Source of the DNA: Patiriisocius marinistellae
GTDB lineage: Bacteria; Bacteroidota; Bacteroidia; Flavobacteriales; Flavobacteriaceae
Direction of reading: 5' to 3'
NCBI RefSeq assembly: GCF_009014635.1
Contig: NZ_BKCF01000001.1
Span: forward strand, 806,001-870,000
DNA length: 64,000 nucleotides
In this document: positions 53,082 through 62,644 of the stretch, one piece after another
Layout of the letters: every line of letters begins with the position of its first letter
Numbering within the stretch: the first letter of the stretch is position 1
Made by a program: the position numbers and the translations under genes
Notes under the pieces: model-generated
The model's database searches: none
The model's input: only the letters and a program-made list of their open reading frames with translations
What the model was told of the DNA's origin: nothing

Positions 53082-53471
53082 CTACTTTTTCTTTTCTAGA
53101 ATAAAAGCCGCGCTAAACTCTTTTTGAATTTCCATTAAAGCTCTGTCTGCTTCTAATCTGTTTGTGAAGTTTCCAGCCCAAACTTTAAAATTTGGTGTTT
53201 CGTATTCGAGCGAAGCAGGCCAACTCCCAAAACGCATTCTATATTTTTTCATAACAGCATTAGCGCCGTTTGAATCTCCATAGTAGAGTTGGATGGTGTA
53301 GCCGTCAGCTAACTTATTATCTTTCTCTAATTGCTTTTTAATTTTGAGAAGCTCACTAATTTGAGTGTCTGCATTTACAGTGACAACAGGGGTTTGAGCT
53401 TTTACTGTTTCTAAAGAACACGCAGCTAACAAGCTGAAAATAAATATGTTGAATACAAGTGTTTTTTTCAT
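53082..53471 (-). CDS. Small SPOR-domain lipoprotein
   Basis: 129 residues with a lipobox SLLAAC (lipidated Cys near 18). Residues about 50-125 are a SPOR domain: DGYTIQLYYGDSNGANAVMKKY, then FKVWAGNFTNRLEADRALMEIQKEF, with the two-repeat pattern of the fold. SPOR domains bind denuded peptidoglycan glycans, often at the septum. The short protein would be anchored in a membrane by its lipid and bind the cell wall. It stands alone between the infB operon and the ACIII operon, on the opposite strand from both. Confidence 0.88.
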   Translation of the reverse strand: MKKTLVFNIFIFSLLAACSLETVKAQTPVVTVNADTQISELLKIKKQLEKDNKLADGYTIQLYYGDSNGANAVMKKYRMRFGSWPASLEYETPNFKVWAGNFTNRLEADRALMEIQKEFSAAFILEKKK

Positions 53472-53595
53472 TATAATTGTTTATTAATGCAAAGGTACAA
53501 GAGTTTAGCTTTCGTAGTGTGGGTTTTATTATTTAGAATAATTATAAATTAGTCGTTAACACTTTGTTTAGATTTCGCAAACGGACTTTATATAG

Positions 53596-53603
53596 TATTT
53601 TTG
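53596..53603 (+). promoter_or_regulatory. Promoter -7 element of the ACIII operon
   Basis: TATTTTTG fits TAnnTTTG and lies 92 bp upstream of the actA ATG, giving an untranslated leader of about 85 nt. The -33 element is not well defined. Confidence 0.4.
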
Positions 53604-53695
53604 CATCGTTATTTATGGCACTTTTTAAGACAAAAATTACGTTTTAAAAACTAACCAATTACGTGCCAAACTATTGACGATAATTAACCATTAGT

Positions 53696-55033
53696 ATGCA
53701 AAAGGTGAATTTTAAGAAGCTATCCTCTATCTTGTCAGTATTCTCGTTGGCGTTTATGCTAACTATTTCTACAACTGTATTTGCTCAAGACTCAGCAAAT
53801 GAAGCTGCGCTTACGGAAGCTGCTGCTCCGGCAACAGATGGTGTAGGCGATGCTGCTGCAGGTGAGGCATTATTTAAGGCAAATTGTGCATCATGTCATA
53901 ATTTGTATAAGAAAAGAACCGGGCCAGCATTGTTTGGTGTGGGTGATAAATACGAAAGTGCTTGGTTGTATGAGTGGATAAAAAATAGTGCGGGCTTAAT
54001 TGCTAGTGGTGATGCCCGTGCAATTGAAATTTTTGAGGAATATAATAAGTCCCCAATGACTGCTTTTCCTGGTTTAAGTGATACTGATATTGATAATATC
54101 ATTGCTTACACGTATACTGAAAAGAAAGCCCCGGCTGTTGCTGAAGTGCCTGCAGGTACTGATGGTGGAAATGGCGGAGGTGGAGTTTCAAATAATATTA
54201 TACTTGGGGCTTTAGCGTTAGTTTTCTTGTTGTTGGTGGTTATGTTGTTTTTGGTAACAAACACCTTGAAGAAAATTGCCTCAGCAAATGGTGTTGAGTA
54301 TCCTACAAAAGATCCAAATAGAACCCCTATCTGGAGAGTATTTGTTGAGAATCAATTTTTGATGTTGGTGTCTTCAATATTTTTATTGTTAGCCTCTGCT
54401 TATTTTATGTATGGTTTCTTTATGCAGGTGGGTGTAGATCAAGGTTATGCGCCTGTGCAGCCTATTCACTATTCACACAGAATTCATGCTGGTGCAAATG
54501 AGATTGACTGTAACTACTGTCACTCTTCGGCAAGAAAAAGTAAAACATCTGGAATTCCTTCATTGAATGTATGTATGAACTGTCACAAAAGTATAGGCGA
54601 AGTTGCTGAAGGCGTTCAAGTTGAAGGTTTGAGTGAATATGGAGTAGATTACAATAAGGAAATCCAAAAATTATATAAAGCTGTTGGTTGGGATGAAGCT
54701 GAGCAAACTTATACAGGTAAAACGGAGCCGGTTAAGTGGGTTCGTATCCATAATTTGCCTGATTTTGCATATTTTAATCACTCACAACACGTAACTGTTG
54801 CTGGTGTAGCATGTCAAACATGTCATGGTCCGGTTGAGGAGATGGAAATAATGACTCAGCATGCTCCTTTGACGATGGGGTGGTGTATTAACTGTCACCG
54901 TGAGACAAATGTAAATGTTGCTGGTAACGATTATTATGAAAAAATCCATGATGAGTTATCTAAAAAATATGGAGTTGAGCAGTTGACTGCAGCGCAGATG
55001 GGTGGACTTGAATGTGGTAAGTGCCACTATTAA
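53696..55033 (+). CDS. actA: Alternative complex III subunit ActA, multihaem cytochrome c
   Basis: Signal peptide at residues about 1-30 (ending VFAQ). A small class I cytochrome c domain follows with CASCH near 65 and a downstream Met-containing segment. A membrane helix lies near 163-185 and another near 220-243. The C-terminal domain has five further haem motifs: CNYCH, CMNCH, CQTCH, CINCH and CGKCH. The last five match the pentahaem ActA of ACIII; the N-terminal cytochrome is an added sixth haem domain. The subunit passes electrons from quinol oxidation towards the oxidase. Confidence 0.92.
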   Translation: MQKVNFKKLSSILSVFSLAFMLTISTTVFAQDSANEAALTEAAAPATDGVGDAAAGEALFKANCASCHNLYKKRTGPALFGVGDKYESAWLYEWIKNSAGLIASGDARAIEIFEEYNKSPMTAFPGLSDTDIDNIIAYTYTEKKAPAVAEVPAGTDGGNGGGGVSNNIILGALALVFLLLVVMLFLVTNTLKKIASANGVEYPTKDPNRTPIWRVFVENQFLMLVSSIFLLLASAYFMYGFFMQVGVDQGYAPVQPIHYSHRIHAGANEIDCNYCHSSARKSKTSGIPSLNVCMNCHKSIGEVAEGVQVEGLSEYGVDYNKEIQKLYKAVGWDEAEQTYTGKTEPVKWVRIHNLPDFAYFNHSQHVTVAGVACQTCHGPVEEMEIMTQHAPLTMGWCINCHRETNVNVAGNDYYEKIHDELSKKYGVEQLTAAQMGGLECGKCHY

Positions 55034-55111
55034 TAGAAATTTTAATAATTTCTAAAAGTGCAGAAATCTCTTAGGAGAAATTAAAAATTAAAGAAAATTA
55101 AAAGTTTATAA

Positions 55112-58100
55112 ATGGCATCAAACAAGAAATACTGGAAAAGTGTTGAGGAGCTGAATGAAAACAGCACTATTGTTGAGACGCTACAAAAAAATGAGTTTGT
55201 TACGGAAATCCCTACAGACGAGTTTTTGGGCGACAAAGAAACCCTTGAGGCTACATCAACCACACGTCGTGATTTCTTAAAATACGTTGGATTTACAACT
55301 GCGGCTGCGTCACTTGCTGCTTGTGAAGGTCCCGTAATTAAGTCTATTCCTTACGTTATTGCGCCAGATGAGATAGTTCCTGGTGTGTCTAATTATTATG
55401 CAACTACAATTGCTGATGGTTTTGACTTTGCAAATGTTTTGGTGAAAACTCGTGAAGGGCGTCCTATTAAAATAGAACGTAATGATTTGGACGGTGTAAA
55501 TGGAAGCGTAAATGCTCGTGTTCATGCTTCAGTTTTGTCATTGTATGATAATAATAGGTTGAAAACACCTTTAGTGGGTGGAAAAGAATCAAGTTGGGCT
55601 GATTTTGATGCTGCTGTGGCGCAGAAGATGAATGAGATGCAAGGCAAAGATATTGTGTTAATGACACAAACTTTTGCAAGTCCATCAACTTCTAAGTTAA
55701 TAAAAGAATTTACAGGGAAGTATCCTAACGTACGTCATGTGGTGTATGATGCAGTATCTTCTTCTGAAGCGCTTGATGCGTTTCAAACTGTTTATGGAAC
55801 TCGTGCTATGGCGGATTATGATTTCAGCAAAGCTGAAGTTATTATTTCTGTCGGTGCAGATTTCTTGGGAGATTGGCAAGGTGGAGGTTATGATGCTGGT
55901 TATGCGAAGAGCCGTATTCCTGAAAATGGTAAAATGTCTCGTCACGTGCAATTTGAAGCGAACATGACATTGTCTGGTGCAAATGCAGATAAGCGTGTTC
56001 CAACTTCTCCGTCTCAGCAAATGCAAGTGCTTAAAGCTTTAACTGGAGGAAGTGCTTCGGGTTTGCCAGAGAATATTGCTCAGGCCGTAGCTAGTGCAAA
56101 AGCGCAATTAGCAAAAGCTGGGAGTAAAGGTGTTGTTATTACTGGACTGCCTAGTGTAGATGCTCAAGTTGTTGCTTTAAGGGCAAATGCGGGTAGTGTT
56201 GTGATGGATGCTCAAAAACCAAAAATGACTCGTCAAGGTAGTGCTTTGGAAGTTTCTAAAGTTATGCAAGGCGTTCTTAACGGAAATATAAAAGGTTTAA
56301 TAACTGTAGGTGTTGATCCAGTTTATTCATTTCCGAATAATAAAAAATTTACCGAAGCATATCAAAAATTAGAAATGTCATTGGCATTTGCAATGAAGAA
56401 AGATGCTACGGCTGAATTGGCGCAATTAGTTGCTGCAACTCCGCATTATTTAGAATCTTGGGGTGATGCACAATTAAAAAAAGGAACTTTTAGTCTAATG
56501 CAGCCTACAATTCGTCCTTTATTTTCAACAAGACAATTTCAGGATAGTTTGTTGCAATGGACGGGAAATTCAAAAAAATATTACGATTATATTAAAGAGA
56601 CGTGGTCTGGGGTTTTAGGAACGACGTCTTGGAGTAAGGCATTAGAAGCAGGAGTATTGGTTTCTGGTGTGGCTGTTGATAATGAAGTGGCTTCTGCGGG
56701 AGCTATAAATTTAGAGAGTGCAACATCTAATAATGCTTTAAGTTCAACCGCTCAAAGTGGTGGAATGGAGCTTACTTTATATACTAAAACAAGTATGGGT
56801 GATGGGCAGCAAGCAAATAACCCATGGTTGCAAGAGATGCCAGATCCTATTTCAAGAGCCTCTTGGGATAATTACGTTACTGTATCTGCAATGGATGCAA
56901 AAGATTTGGGTTTGACAAATGAGAATGTTGCAAATGGAGGACTTAACGGTAGTATAGTAAATGTTAAGATGGGCGATGTTGTTGTTGAAAATGTGCCGGT
57001 ATTAATTCAACCAGGACAGGCTAAGAATTCTGTAGGATTAGCATTAGGATATGGTAAAAAAGCAGCAGTGCAAGAAGAAATGCAAACAGGTGTAAATGCT
57101 TATGCTTTGTATGATAATTTTTCAACGGTTCAAAATGTAACTTTAGAAAAAGTATCAGGAACGCATGAATTTGCATGTGTGCAATTACATAATACAATGA
57201 TGGGTAGGGATATCATCATTGAGACCTCTTTAGAGATATTCAATACTCAAAATGTGAGTGATTGGAATCCTATTCCAAAAGTTTCTAAAGATCATGAAGA
57301 AATTCCTGTTACTTCACCAGATGCCGATTTATGGACGTCTTTCGATCGTAGTGTGGGTCATCATTTTAATCTTGCTATAGATTTGAATGCTTGTACTGGT
57401 TGTGGTGCTTGTGTTATAGCTTGTCACGCAGAAAACAACGTTCCTGTTGTAGGTAAAAGTGAAATGAGACGTAGCCGTGATATGCACTGGTTGCGTATTG
57501 ATAGATACTATTCTTCAGAAGAGAGTTTTGTTGCAGATGGTGAGAAAAAAGATAGTATGTCTGGATTGAGTGAATCTTTATCTCAATTTGGTGAAATGGA
57601 GAACCCAGCGGCAAATCCACAAGTTGCTTTTCAGCCTGTAATGTGTCAACATTGTAATCATGCTCCTTGTGAGACTGTGTGCCCAGTTGCTGCGACATCG
57701 CATAGTCGTCAAGGTCAAAATCATATGGCGTATAACCGTTGTGTTGGTACAAGATACTGTGCAAACAACTGTCCTTATAAAGTACGTCGTTTTAACTGGT
57801 TTTTGTACAGTGAGAATGATGAATTTGATTACAACATGAATAATGATTTGGGTAGAATGGTATTAAACCCAGATGTAAATGTGCGTTCACGTGGAGTTAT
57901 GGAAAAGTGTTCTATGTGTATTCAAAAAACACAATTGTCAATTCTTGAAGCAAAACGTGATGGGCGTCCTGTAAGCGATGCACAATTTCAAACAGCATGT
58001 TCTGCTGCTTGTGATAAAGGAGCAATGACTTTTGGTGATATTAATGATCACGACAGTAAAGTATATAAAGATAAAAAAGATAAGAGAATGTATCACTTAT

Positions 58101-58168
58101 TAGAAGCAGTAGGGACAGAACCTAATGTATTCTATCAAACTAAAGTGAGAAACTCTAAAGAAGCATAA
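55112..58168 (+). CDS. actB: Alternative complex III subunit ActB, iron-sulphur protein
   Basis: 1018 residues. A twin-arginine signal, TTRRDFLKYVGF, lies near 50-61, followed by a lipobox-like SLAAC near 70. The middle part (about 75-640) resembles molybdopterin oxidoreductases but has no obvious cofactor-binding Cys cluster, as known for ActB. The C-terminal part (about 745-1018) has ferredoxin motifs CTGCGACVIACH, CQHCNHAPCETVCP, CVGTRYCANNCP and CSMCIQ, with a last CSAACDKGAM, enough for four clusters. It is the large extracytoplasmic subunit of the quinol-oxidising complex. Confidence 0.95.
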   Translation: MASNKKYWKSVEELNENSTIVETLQKNEFVTEIPTDEFLGDKETLEATSTTRRDFLKYVGFTTAAASLAACEGPVIKSIPYVIAPDEIVPGVSNYYATTIADGFDFANVLVKTREGRPIKIERNDLDGVNGSVNARVHASVLSLYDNNRLKTPLVGGKESSWADFDAAVAQKMNEMQGKDIVLMTQTFASPSTSKLIKEFTGKYPNVRHVVYDAVSSSEALDAFQTVYGTRAMADYDFSKAEVIISVGADFLGDWQGGGYDAGYAKSRIPENGKMSRHVQFEANMTLSGANADKRVPTSPSQQMQVLKALTGGSASGLPENIAQAVASAKAQLAKAGSKGVVITGLPSVDAQVVALRANAGSVVMDAQKPKMTRQGSALEVSKVMQGVLNGNIKGLITVGVDPVYSFPNNKKFTEAYQKLEMSLAFAMKKDATAELAQLVAATPHYLESWGDAQLKKGTFSLMQPTIRPLFSTRQFQDSLLQWTGNSKKYYDYIKETWSGVLGTTSWSKALEAGVLVSGVAVDNEVASAGAINLESATSNNALSSTAQSGGMELTLYTKTSMGDGQQANNPWLQEMPDPISRASWDNYVTVSAMDAKDLGLTNENVANGGLNGSIVNVKMGDVVVENVPVLIQPGQAKNSVGLALGYGKKAAVQEEMQTGVNAYALYDNFSTVQNVTLEKVSGTHEFACVQLHNTMMGRDIIIETSLEIFNTQNVSDWNPIPKVSKDHEEIPVTSPDADLWTSFDRSVGHHFNLAIDLNACTGCGACVIACHAENNVPVVGKSEMRRSRDMHWLRIDRYYSSEESFVADGEKKDSMSGLSESLSQFGEMENPAANPQVAFQPVMCQHCNHAPCETVCPVAATSHSRQGQNHMAYNRCVGTRYCANNCPYKVRRFNWFLYSENDEFDYNMNNDLGRMVLNPDVNVRSRGVMEKCSMCIQKTQLSILEAKRDGRPVSDAQFQTACSAACDKGAMTFGDINDHDSKVYKDKKDKRMYHLLEAVGTEPNVFYQTKVRNSKEA

Positions 58169-58193
58169 CTAACTAAGAAATAGTATAAGAAAT

Positions 58194-59975
58194 ATGGCGT
58201 CGCATTACGAAGCACCTATTAGAAGACCCTTAGTTTTAGGAGATAAAAGCTACCACGATGTTACTGTGGATGTTGCTGCTCCTGTAGAGGGAAAAGCAAA
58301 CAAATCTTGGTGGATTGTGTTTACTATTGCCTTGGTTGCATTTTTATGGGGAATTGGTTGTATAGTTTACACCGTTTCTACTGGAATTGGAGTCTGGGGA
58401 TTAAACAGAACTGTGAATTGGGCATGGGATATTACTAACTTTGTTTGGTGGGTAGGTATTGGTCACGCAGGAACATTGATTTCTGCTGTATTATTATTAT
58501 TTCGTCAAAAATGGAGAATGGCTATTAACCGCTCTGCAGAGGCCATGACTATTTTCTCTGTAATTCAAGCCGGTTTGTTTCCAATTATACACATGGGGCG
58601 ACCATGGTTAGCATATTGGGTTTTGCCAATACCAAATCAATTTGGATCTTTATGGGTAAACTTTAACTCACCACTTCTGTGGGATGTATTTGCAATTTCA
58701 ACATACCTTTCAGTTTCTTTAGTGTTTTGGTGGACTGGATTGTTGCCAGATTTTGCAATGATTAGAGATAGAGCTGTAACTCCTTTTACCAGAAGAATAT
58801 ACGGTATTTTATCGTTTGGATGGTCTGGTAGAGCAAAAGACTGGCAACGTTTTGAAGAGGTGTCATTGGTGTTGGCGGGTCTTGCTACACCACTTGTACT
58901 TTCTGTTCATACTATTGTATCTTTTGACTTTGCTACATCAGTAATCCCTGGATGGCATACTACTATATTTCCTCCGTATTTTGTTGCGGGTGCTGTATTC
59001 TCTGGGTTTGCGATGGTGAATACGCTTCTCATTATTATGAGAAAGGTTTCTAACTTAGAGGATTATATAACAATTCAGCATATTGAATTGATGAACATTG
59101 TAATTATGATTACGGGTTCTATTGTGGGTGTGGCTTACATTACAGAATTGTTTATTGCATGGTATTCTGGAGTTGAATATGAGCAATATGCATTTTTAAA
59201 CAGGGCGACTGGACCTTACTGGTGGGCTTATTGGGCTATGATGACTTGTAATGTATTTTCTCCTCAATTTATGTGGTTCAAAAAATTGCGTACAAGTATT
59301 ATGTTCTCTTTCTTTATTTCGATTATAGTAAATATAGGAATGTGGTTTGAGCGTTTTGTAATTATTGTTACTTCATTACATAGGGATTATCTACCGTCAT
59401 CATGGACAATGTTTTCGCCTACGTTTGTTGATATTGGTATTTTTATTGGAACTATTGGCTTCTTCTTTGTGTTGTTCTTATTATATTCAAGAACATTCCC
59501 AGTAATTGCTCAAGCAGAGGTTAAATCTATTCTTAAAGGATCTGGTTATAAATACAAGAAATTAAGAGAAGAGCATGGTGATGATGTAAAACATTATAGT
59601 CCTGTTGTAAGAGTTCCAAAAGCAAATACAGCACCAGCTAAAGATGGTGTGTCAAGTGGTAACAAACACAATCCTACTGTGAATGCAGATGCACTTGTAA
59701 GTTCAGAATTTCAAAAAGATCAAATTGATTCTTTATTAAATAAATTAGGGACCTTTGATGCAAGTACACAAACCGCTGATGACCTAAAAAAGATTAGTGG
59801 AGTTGGGCCTGTGATGGAGCAGAAATTACATCAATTAGGTATTTATACATTCGCTCAGGTGAGTAGAATGACTAATGAGGATTACGATTTATTAGACGAA
59901 ATAATTGGCGAGTTCCCAGGTAGAGCAAAGCGTGATGACTGGGCTGGACAAGCAACAAAACTAAAAAACAACTAG
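58194..59975 (+). CDS. actC: Alternative complex III subunit ActC (NrfD-like) with a helix-hairpin-helix tail
   Basis: Residues about 40-450 hold roughly ten membrane helices with NrfD/PsrC features (WWVGIGHAGTLISAVLLLFRQKWR and WHTTIFPPYFVAGAVFSGFA), the quinol-binding subunit. After a linker of about 70 residues the last 65 (from 527, DDLKKISGVGPVMEQKLHQL to ATKL) form a helix-hairpin-helix-like domain, similar to tails found on other respiratory and ribosomal proteins. The tail is absent from the basic ActC family and its role is unknown. ActD follows one base after the stop. Confidence 0.93.
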   Translation: MASHYEAPIRRPLVLGDKSYHDVTVDVAAPVEGKANKSWWIVFTIALVAFLWGIGCIVYTVSTGIGVWGLNRTVNWAWDITNFVWWVGIGHAGTLISAVLLLFRQKWRMAINRSAEAMTIFSVIQAGLFPIIHMGRPWLAYWVLPIPNQFGSLWVNFNSPLLWDVFAISTYLSVSLVFWWTGLLPDFAMIRDRAVTPFTRRIYGILSFGWSGRAKDWQRFEEVSLVLAGLATPLVLSVHTIVSFDFATSVIPGWHTTIFPPYFVAGAVFSGFAMVNTLLIIMRKVSNLEDYITIQHIELMNIVIMITGSIVGVAYITELFIAWYSGVEYEQYAFLNRATGPYWWAYWAMMTCNVFSPQFMWFKKLRTSIMFSFFISIIVNIGMWFERFVIIVTSLHRDYLPSSWTMFSPTFVDIGIFIGTIGFFFVLFLLYSRTFPVIAQAEVKSILKGSGYKYKKLREEHGDDVKHYSPVVRVPKANTAPAKDGVSSGNKHNPTVNADALVSSEFQKDQIDSLLNKLGTFDASTQTADDLKKISGVGPVMEQKLHQLGIYTFAQVSRMTNEDYDLLDEIIGEFPGRAKRDDWAGQATKLKNN

Positions 59976-59976
59976 T

Positions 59977-60513
59977 ATGGCTTCAAAAGTGGTTCATGCA
60001 ATTTATAACGATGATGACATTCTAATGCAAGCGGTGAAACAAACGCGAGCAGAACGTTATCATATTGAAGAAGTATATACGCCTTTCCCTGTTCATGGTT
60101 TAGATAAAATAATGGGATTAGAGCCTACACGACTTGCAATAACAGCATTTATGTATGGTTTAGTAGGATTGAGTGTAGCTGTTACAATGATGAATTTTAT
60201 AATGATTGAAGATTGGCCTCAAGATATTGGAGGTAAACCAAGCTTTAGTTATATAGAAAATATGCCAGCATTTGTTCCTATTATGTTTGAGTTAACAGTC
60301 TTTTTTGCTGCTCACTTGATGGTTATTACGTTTTATATGCGTAGTAAATTGTGGCCTTTTAAGAAAGCTGAAAATCCAGATATTAGAACAACTGATGATC
60401 ATTTTTTGATGGCAGTTGATGGAGGGAATCATGACTTAGAGAAACTTTCTAAGTTTTTATATGATACAGGAGCATTAGAAATAAGTATAGTAGAATCTGA
60501 AGATGATCATTAA
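59977..60513 (+). CDS. actD: Alternative complex III subunit ActD (DUF3341)
   Basis: 178 residues. The N-terminal half is a small soluble domain (VVHAIYNDDDILMQAVKQTR, YTPFPVHGLD, which is the DUF3341 signature). Two membrane helices follow (about 50-72 and 100-122), then a cytoplasmic tail. Length and order match ActD, a structural subunit at the membrane interface. The actE frame begins within its last codons. Confidence 0.93.
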   Translation: MASKVVHAIYNDDDILMQAVKQTRAERYHIEEVYTPFPVHGLDKIMGLEPTRLAITAFMYGLVGLSVAVTMMNFIMIEDWPQDIGGKPSFSYIENMPAFVPIMFELTVFFAAHLMVITFYMRSKLWPFKKAENPDIRTTDDHFLMAVDGGNHDLEKLSKFLYDTGALEISIVESEDDH

Positions 60514-60514
60514 T

Positions 60515-61192
60515 ATGAAGAATATTATCAAATATAGCATTGCTTTGATAGCATTATTGGGTATGATTTCCTGCGGAAGTGATAACAAACCTAATTATCA
60601 ATATATGCCAAATATGTATGAGCCTGTAGGATACGAAACTTATGGCGAATATGGTGTTTTCGAAAATGGAATGGAGGCAATGTTACCTGTTGAAGGAACA
60701 GTTGCTAGAGGATGGCAACCTTATGACTATAAGAATACAACAGATGAGTTAAATAGAGCTAAAGATGACCTTAAAAATCCTCTCCCAATAACAGAGGAGA
60801 ATTTAGCAGCGGGATCACAATTGTATACGATCTATTGTGCGGTCTGTCACGGTGATAAAGGAGATGGAAATGGAATATTAATGCAACGCGAAAAAATATT
60901 AGGTATCCCAAGCTATGCTGCTGAAGGTCGTAATATTACTGAAGGTGGAGTTTACCATGTGCAAATGTACGGTTTGAATACAATGGGATCTTATGCGTCC
61001 CAGACTAATGAGATGGAACGCTGGCAGATTACACATCATGTTATGAATTTGAAAGCAGTATTAGAAGGAAGACCAATTAGTACGCCAGTTCAAACTGAAG
61101 ATGGAAATACACAACAGCTAGTTTCACCGAGTGATACTTCTGCTGTAGATAATGAGTTAGAGGCTGAAATAAACTCTAATTTAGAAAACTAA
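60515..61192 (+). CDS. actE: Alternative complex III subunit ActE, lipid-anchored cytochrome c
   Basis: 225 residues from ATG at 60515. That start gives a normal signal peptide MKNIIKYSIALIAL with lipobox LLGMISC (Cys near 20); an upstream in-frame ATG at 60503 overlaps actD and is less likely. One haem motif, CAVCHGDKGDG, lies near residue 108, with a later Met-rich segment as axial ligand candidate (NTMGSYASQTNEM). It is a monohaem cytochrome of ACIII that may hand electrons to the oxidase. Confidence 0.93.
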   Translation: MKNIIKYSIALIALLGMISCGSDNKPNYQYMPNMYEPVGYETYGEYGVFENGMEAMLPVEGTVARGWQPYDYKNTTDELNRAKDDLKNPLPITEENLAAGSQLYTIYCAVCHGDKGDGNGILMQREKILGIPSYAAEGRNITEGGVYHVQMYGLNTMGSYASQTNEMERWQITHHVMNLKAVLEGRPISTPVQTEDGNTQQLVSPSDTSAVDNELEAEINSNLEN

Positions 61193-61224
61193 CTAATTAA
61201 GCAACAAAGAGAATAGTTAAAGAT

Positions 61225-62619
61225 ATGGACTATAAGCTACCTAGTAAATTAAAATTGTTTGCAATCATTTTTATGGTGATTGGAGCTCTTGGTATTGCGG
61301 CAGGATTTTTAACAGCACCTAGTACTACTGCTGAAGTTAAAGAAATGATGGCTTCTCATGGCGATGGTCATGGAAACGATCATACATCTGAAAGTGGACA
61401 TGCTGATGTAAGTCATGAAGTAGATTCACATAATAATAAGACGGATAATTCAATAGATCATGGAGTTGTGGATGTTGAATCGCATGATAGTGCTAATGCT
61501 CACGATAGTGAAGAAGCACACTTAGAACATACTCTGCATCAATTACAAAATAGACCTTGGTCTGCATTGTATGTTGCGTGTTTCTTTTTCTTTATGATTT
61601 CATTAGGCGTATTGGCATTTTATGCTGTTAATTGGGCAGCACAGGCAGGTTGGTCACCAGTATTATTTAGAGTAATGGAAGCAATTACCGCTTACTTAGT
61701 TCCAGGAGGTATAATTATGTTTGTATTACTAGCTTTATCTGGATTTCATGTTAATCATTTGTTTGTTTGGGCAGACCCAGAAGTTGTTGCTCATGATGTT
61801 TTAATTCAAGGTAAGTCTGGATGGTTGAATGGAACAGGTTTACTGATTAGAGCAGCTATATTTTTAGGTGGTTGGATATTGTACCGCACATATGCAGTTA
61901 AATTTTCTAGAAAAGATGATGATGCTTCTGATAATACTTACTATAAAAAATCATTTAGAATTTCCGCAGCATTTCTTGTGTTCTTTATTTATACAGAATC
62001 AATGATGTCTTGGGATTGGATTATGAGTTTTGATCCCCACTGGTTCTCTACTTTATTTGGTTGGTATGTGTTAGCTGGTATGATGGTTTGTGGGATTACT
62101 ACAATCGCATTGATTACTATAATACTAAAATCTCAAGGATATTTAGAGTTTGTAAATGACAGTCATATTCATGATTTAGCTAAGTTTATGTTCGGGTTTA
62201 GTATTTTTTGGACATACCTTTGGTTCTCACAGTTTATGTTGATATGGTATGCAAATATTCCAGAAGAGGTTACATATTTTATAACGAGAATTGAAGATTT
62301 TAAACTTCCTTTCTTTGGTATGGTTGCAATGAATTTCTTATTCCCAGTGTTATTATTAATGAATAGTGACTATAAGCGTGTTAATTGGTTTGTAGTTTTA
62401 ACAGGAATCGTAATTCTTGCTGGACATTATATTGATATTTTTGTAATGGTAATGCCAGCAACAGTAGGAACAAGCTGGTTTATTGGAATTCCAGAAATAG
62501 GATCTGTATTGTTTTTCTTTGGTCTATTTGTTTTTGTCGTATTTACAGCATTAACAAAAGTTCCATTACTTGCAAAGAACAATCCTTTCATTAAGGAAAG
62601 TAAGCACTTTCACTATTAA
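61225..62619 (+). CDS. actF: Alternative complex III subunit ActF
   Basis: 464 residues with about ten membrane helices. An N-terminal helix (about 9-30) is followed by a His- and Asp-rich loop (about 40-110, many His in HGDGHGNDH and similar), which looks metal-binding. The core resembles ActC/NrfD (TESMMSWDWIMSFDPHWFSTLFGWYV). It is the second large membrane subunit of the complex. The His-rich insertion near the N-terminus is longer than I would expect for the core family. Confidence 0.92.
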   Translation: MDYKLPSKLKLFAIIFMVIGALGIAAGFLTAPSTTAEVKEMMASHGDGHGNDHTSESGHADVSHEVDSHNNKTDNSIDHGVVDVESHDSANAHDSEEAHLEHTLHQLQNRPWSALYVACFFFFMISLGVLAFYAVNWAAQAGWSPVLFRVMEAITAYLVPGGIIMFVLLALSGFHVNHLFVWADPEVVAHDVLIQGKSGWLNGTGLLIRAAIFLGGWILYRTYAVKFSRKDDDASDNTYYKKSFRISAAFLVFFIYTESMMSWDWIMSFDPHWFSTLFGWYVLAGMMVCGITTIALITIILKSQGYLEFVNDSHIHDLAKFMFGFSIFWTYLWFSQFMLIWYANIPEEVTYFITRIEDFKLPFFGMVAMNFLFPVLLLMNSDYKRVNWFVVLTGIVILAGHYIDIFVMVMPATVGTSWFIGIPEIGSVLFFFGLFVFVVFTALTKVPLLAKNNPFIKESKHFHY

Positions 62620-62644
62620 TTAATTATTTAGAAGACAGATAACG

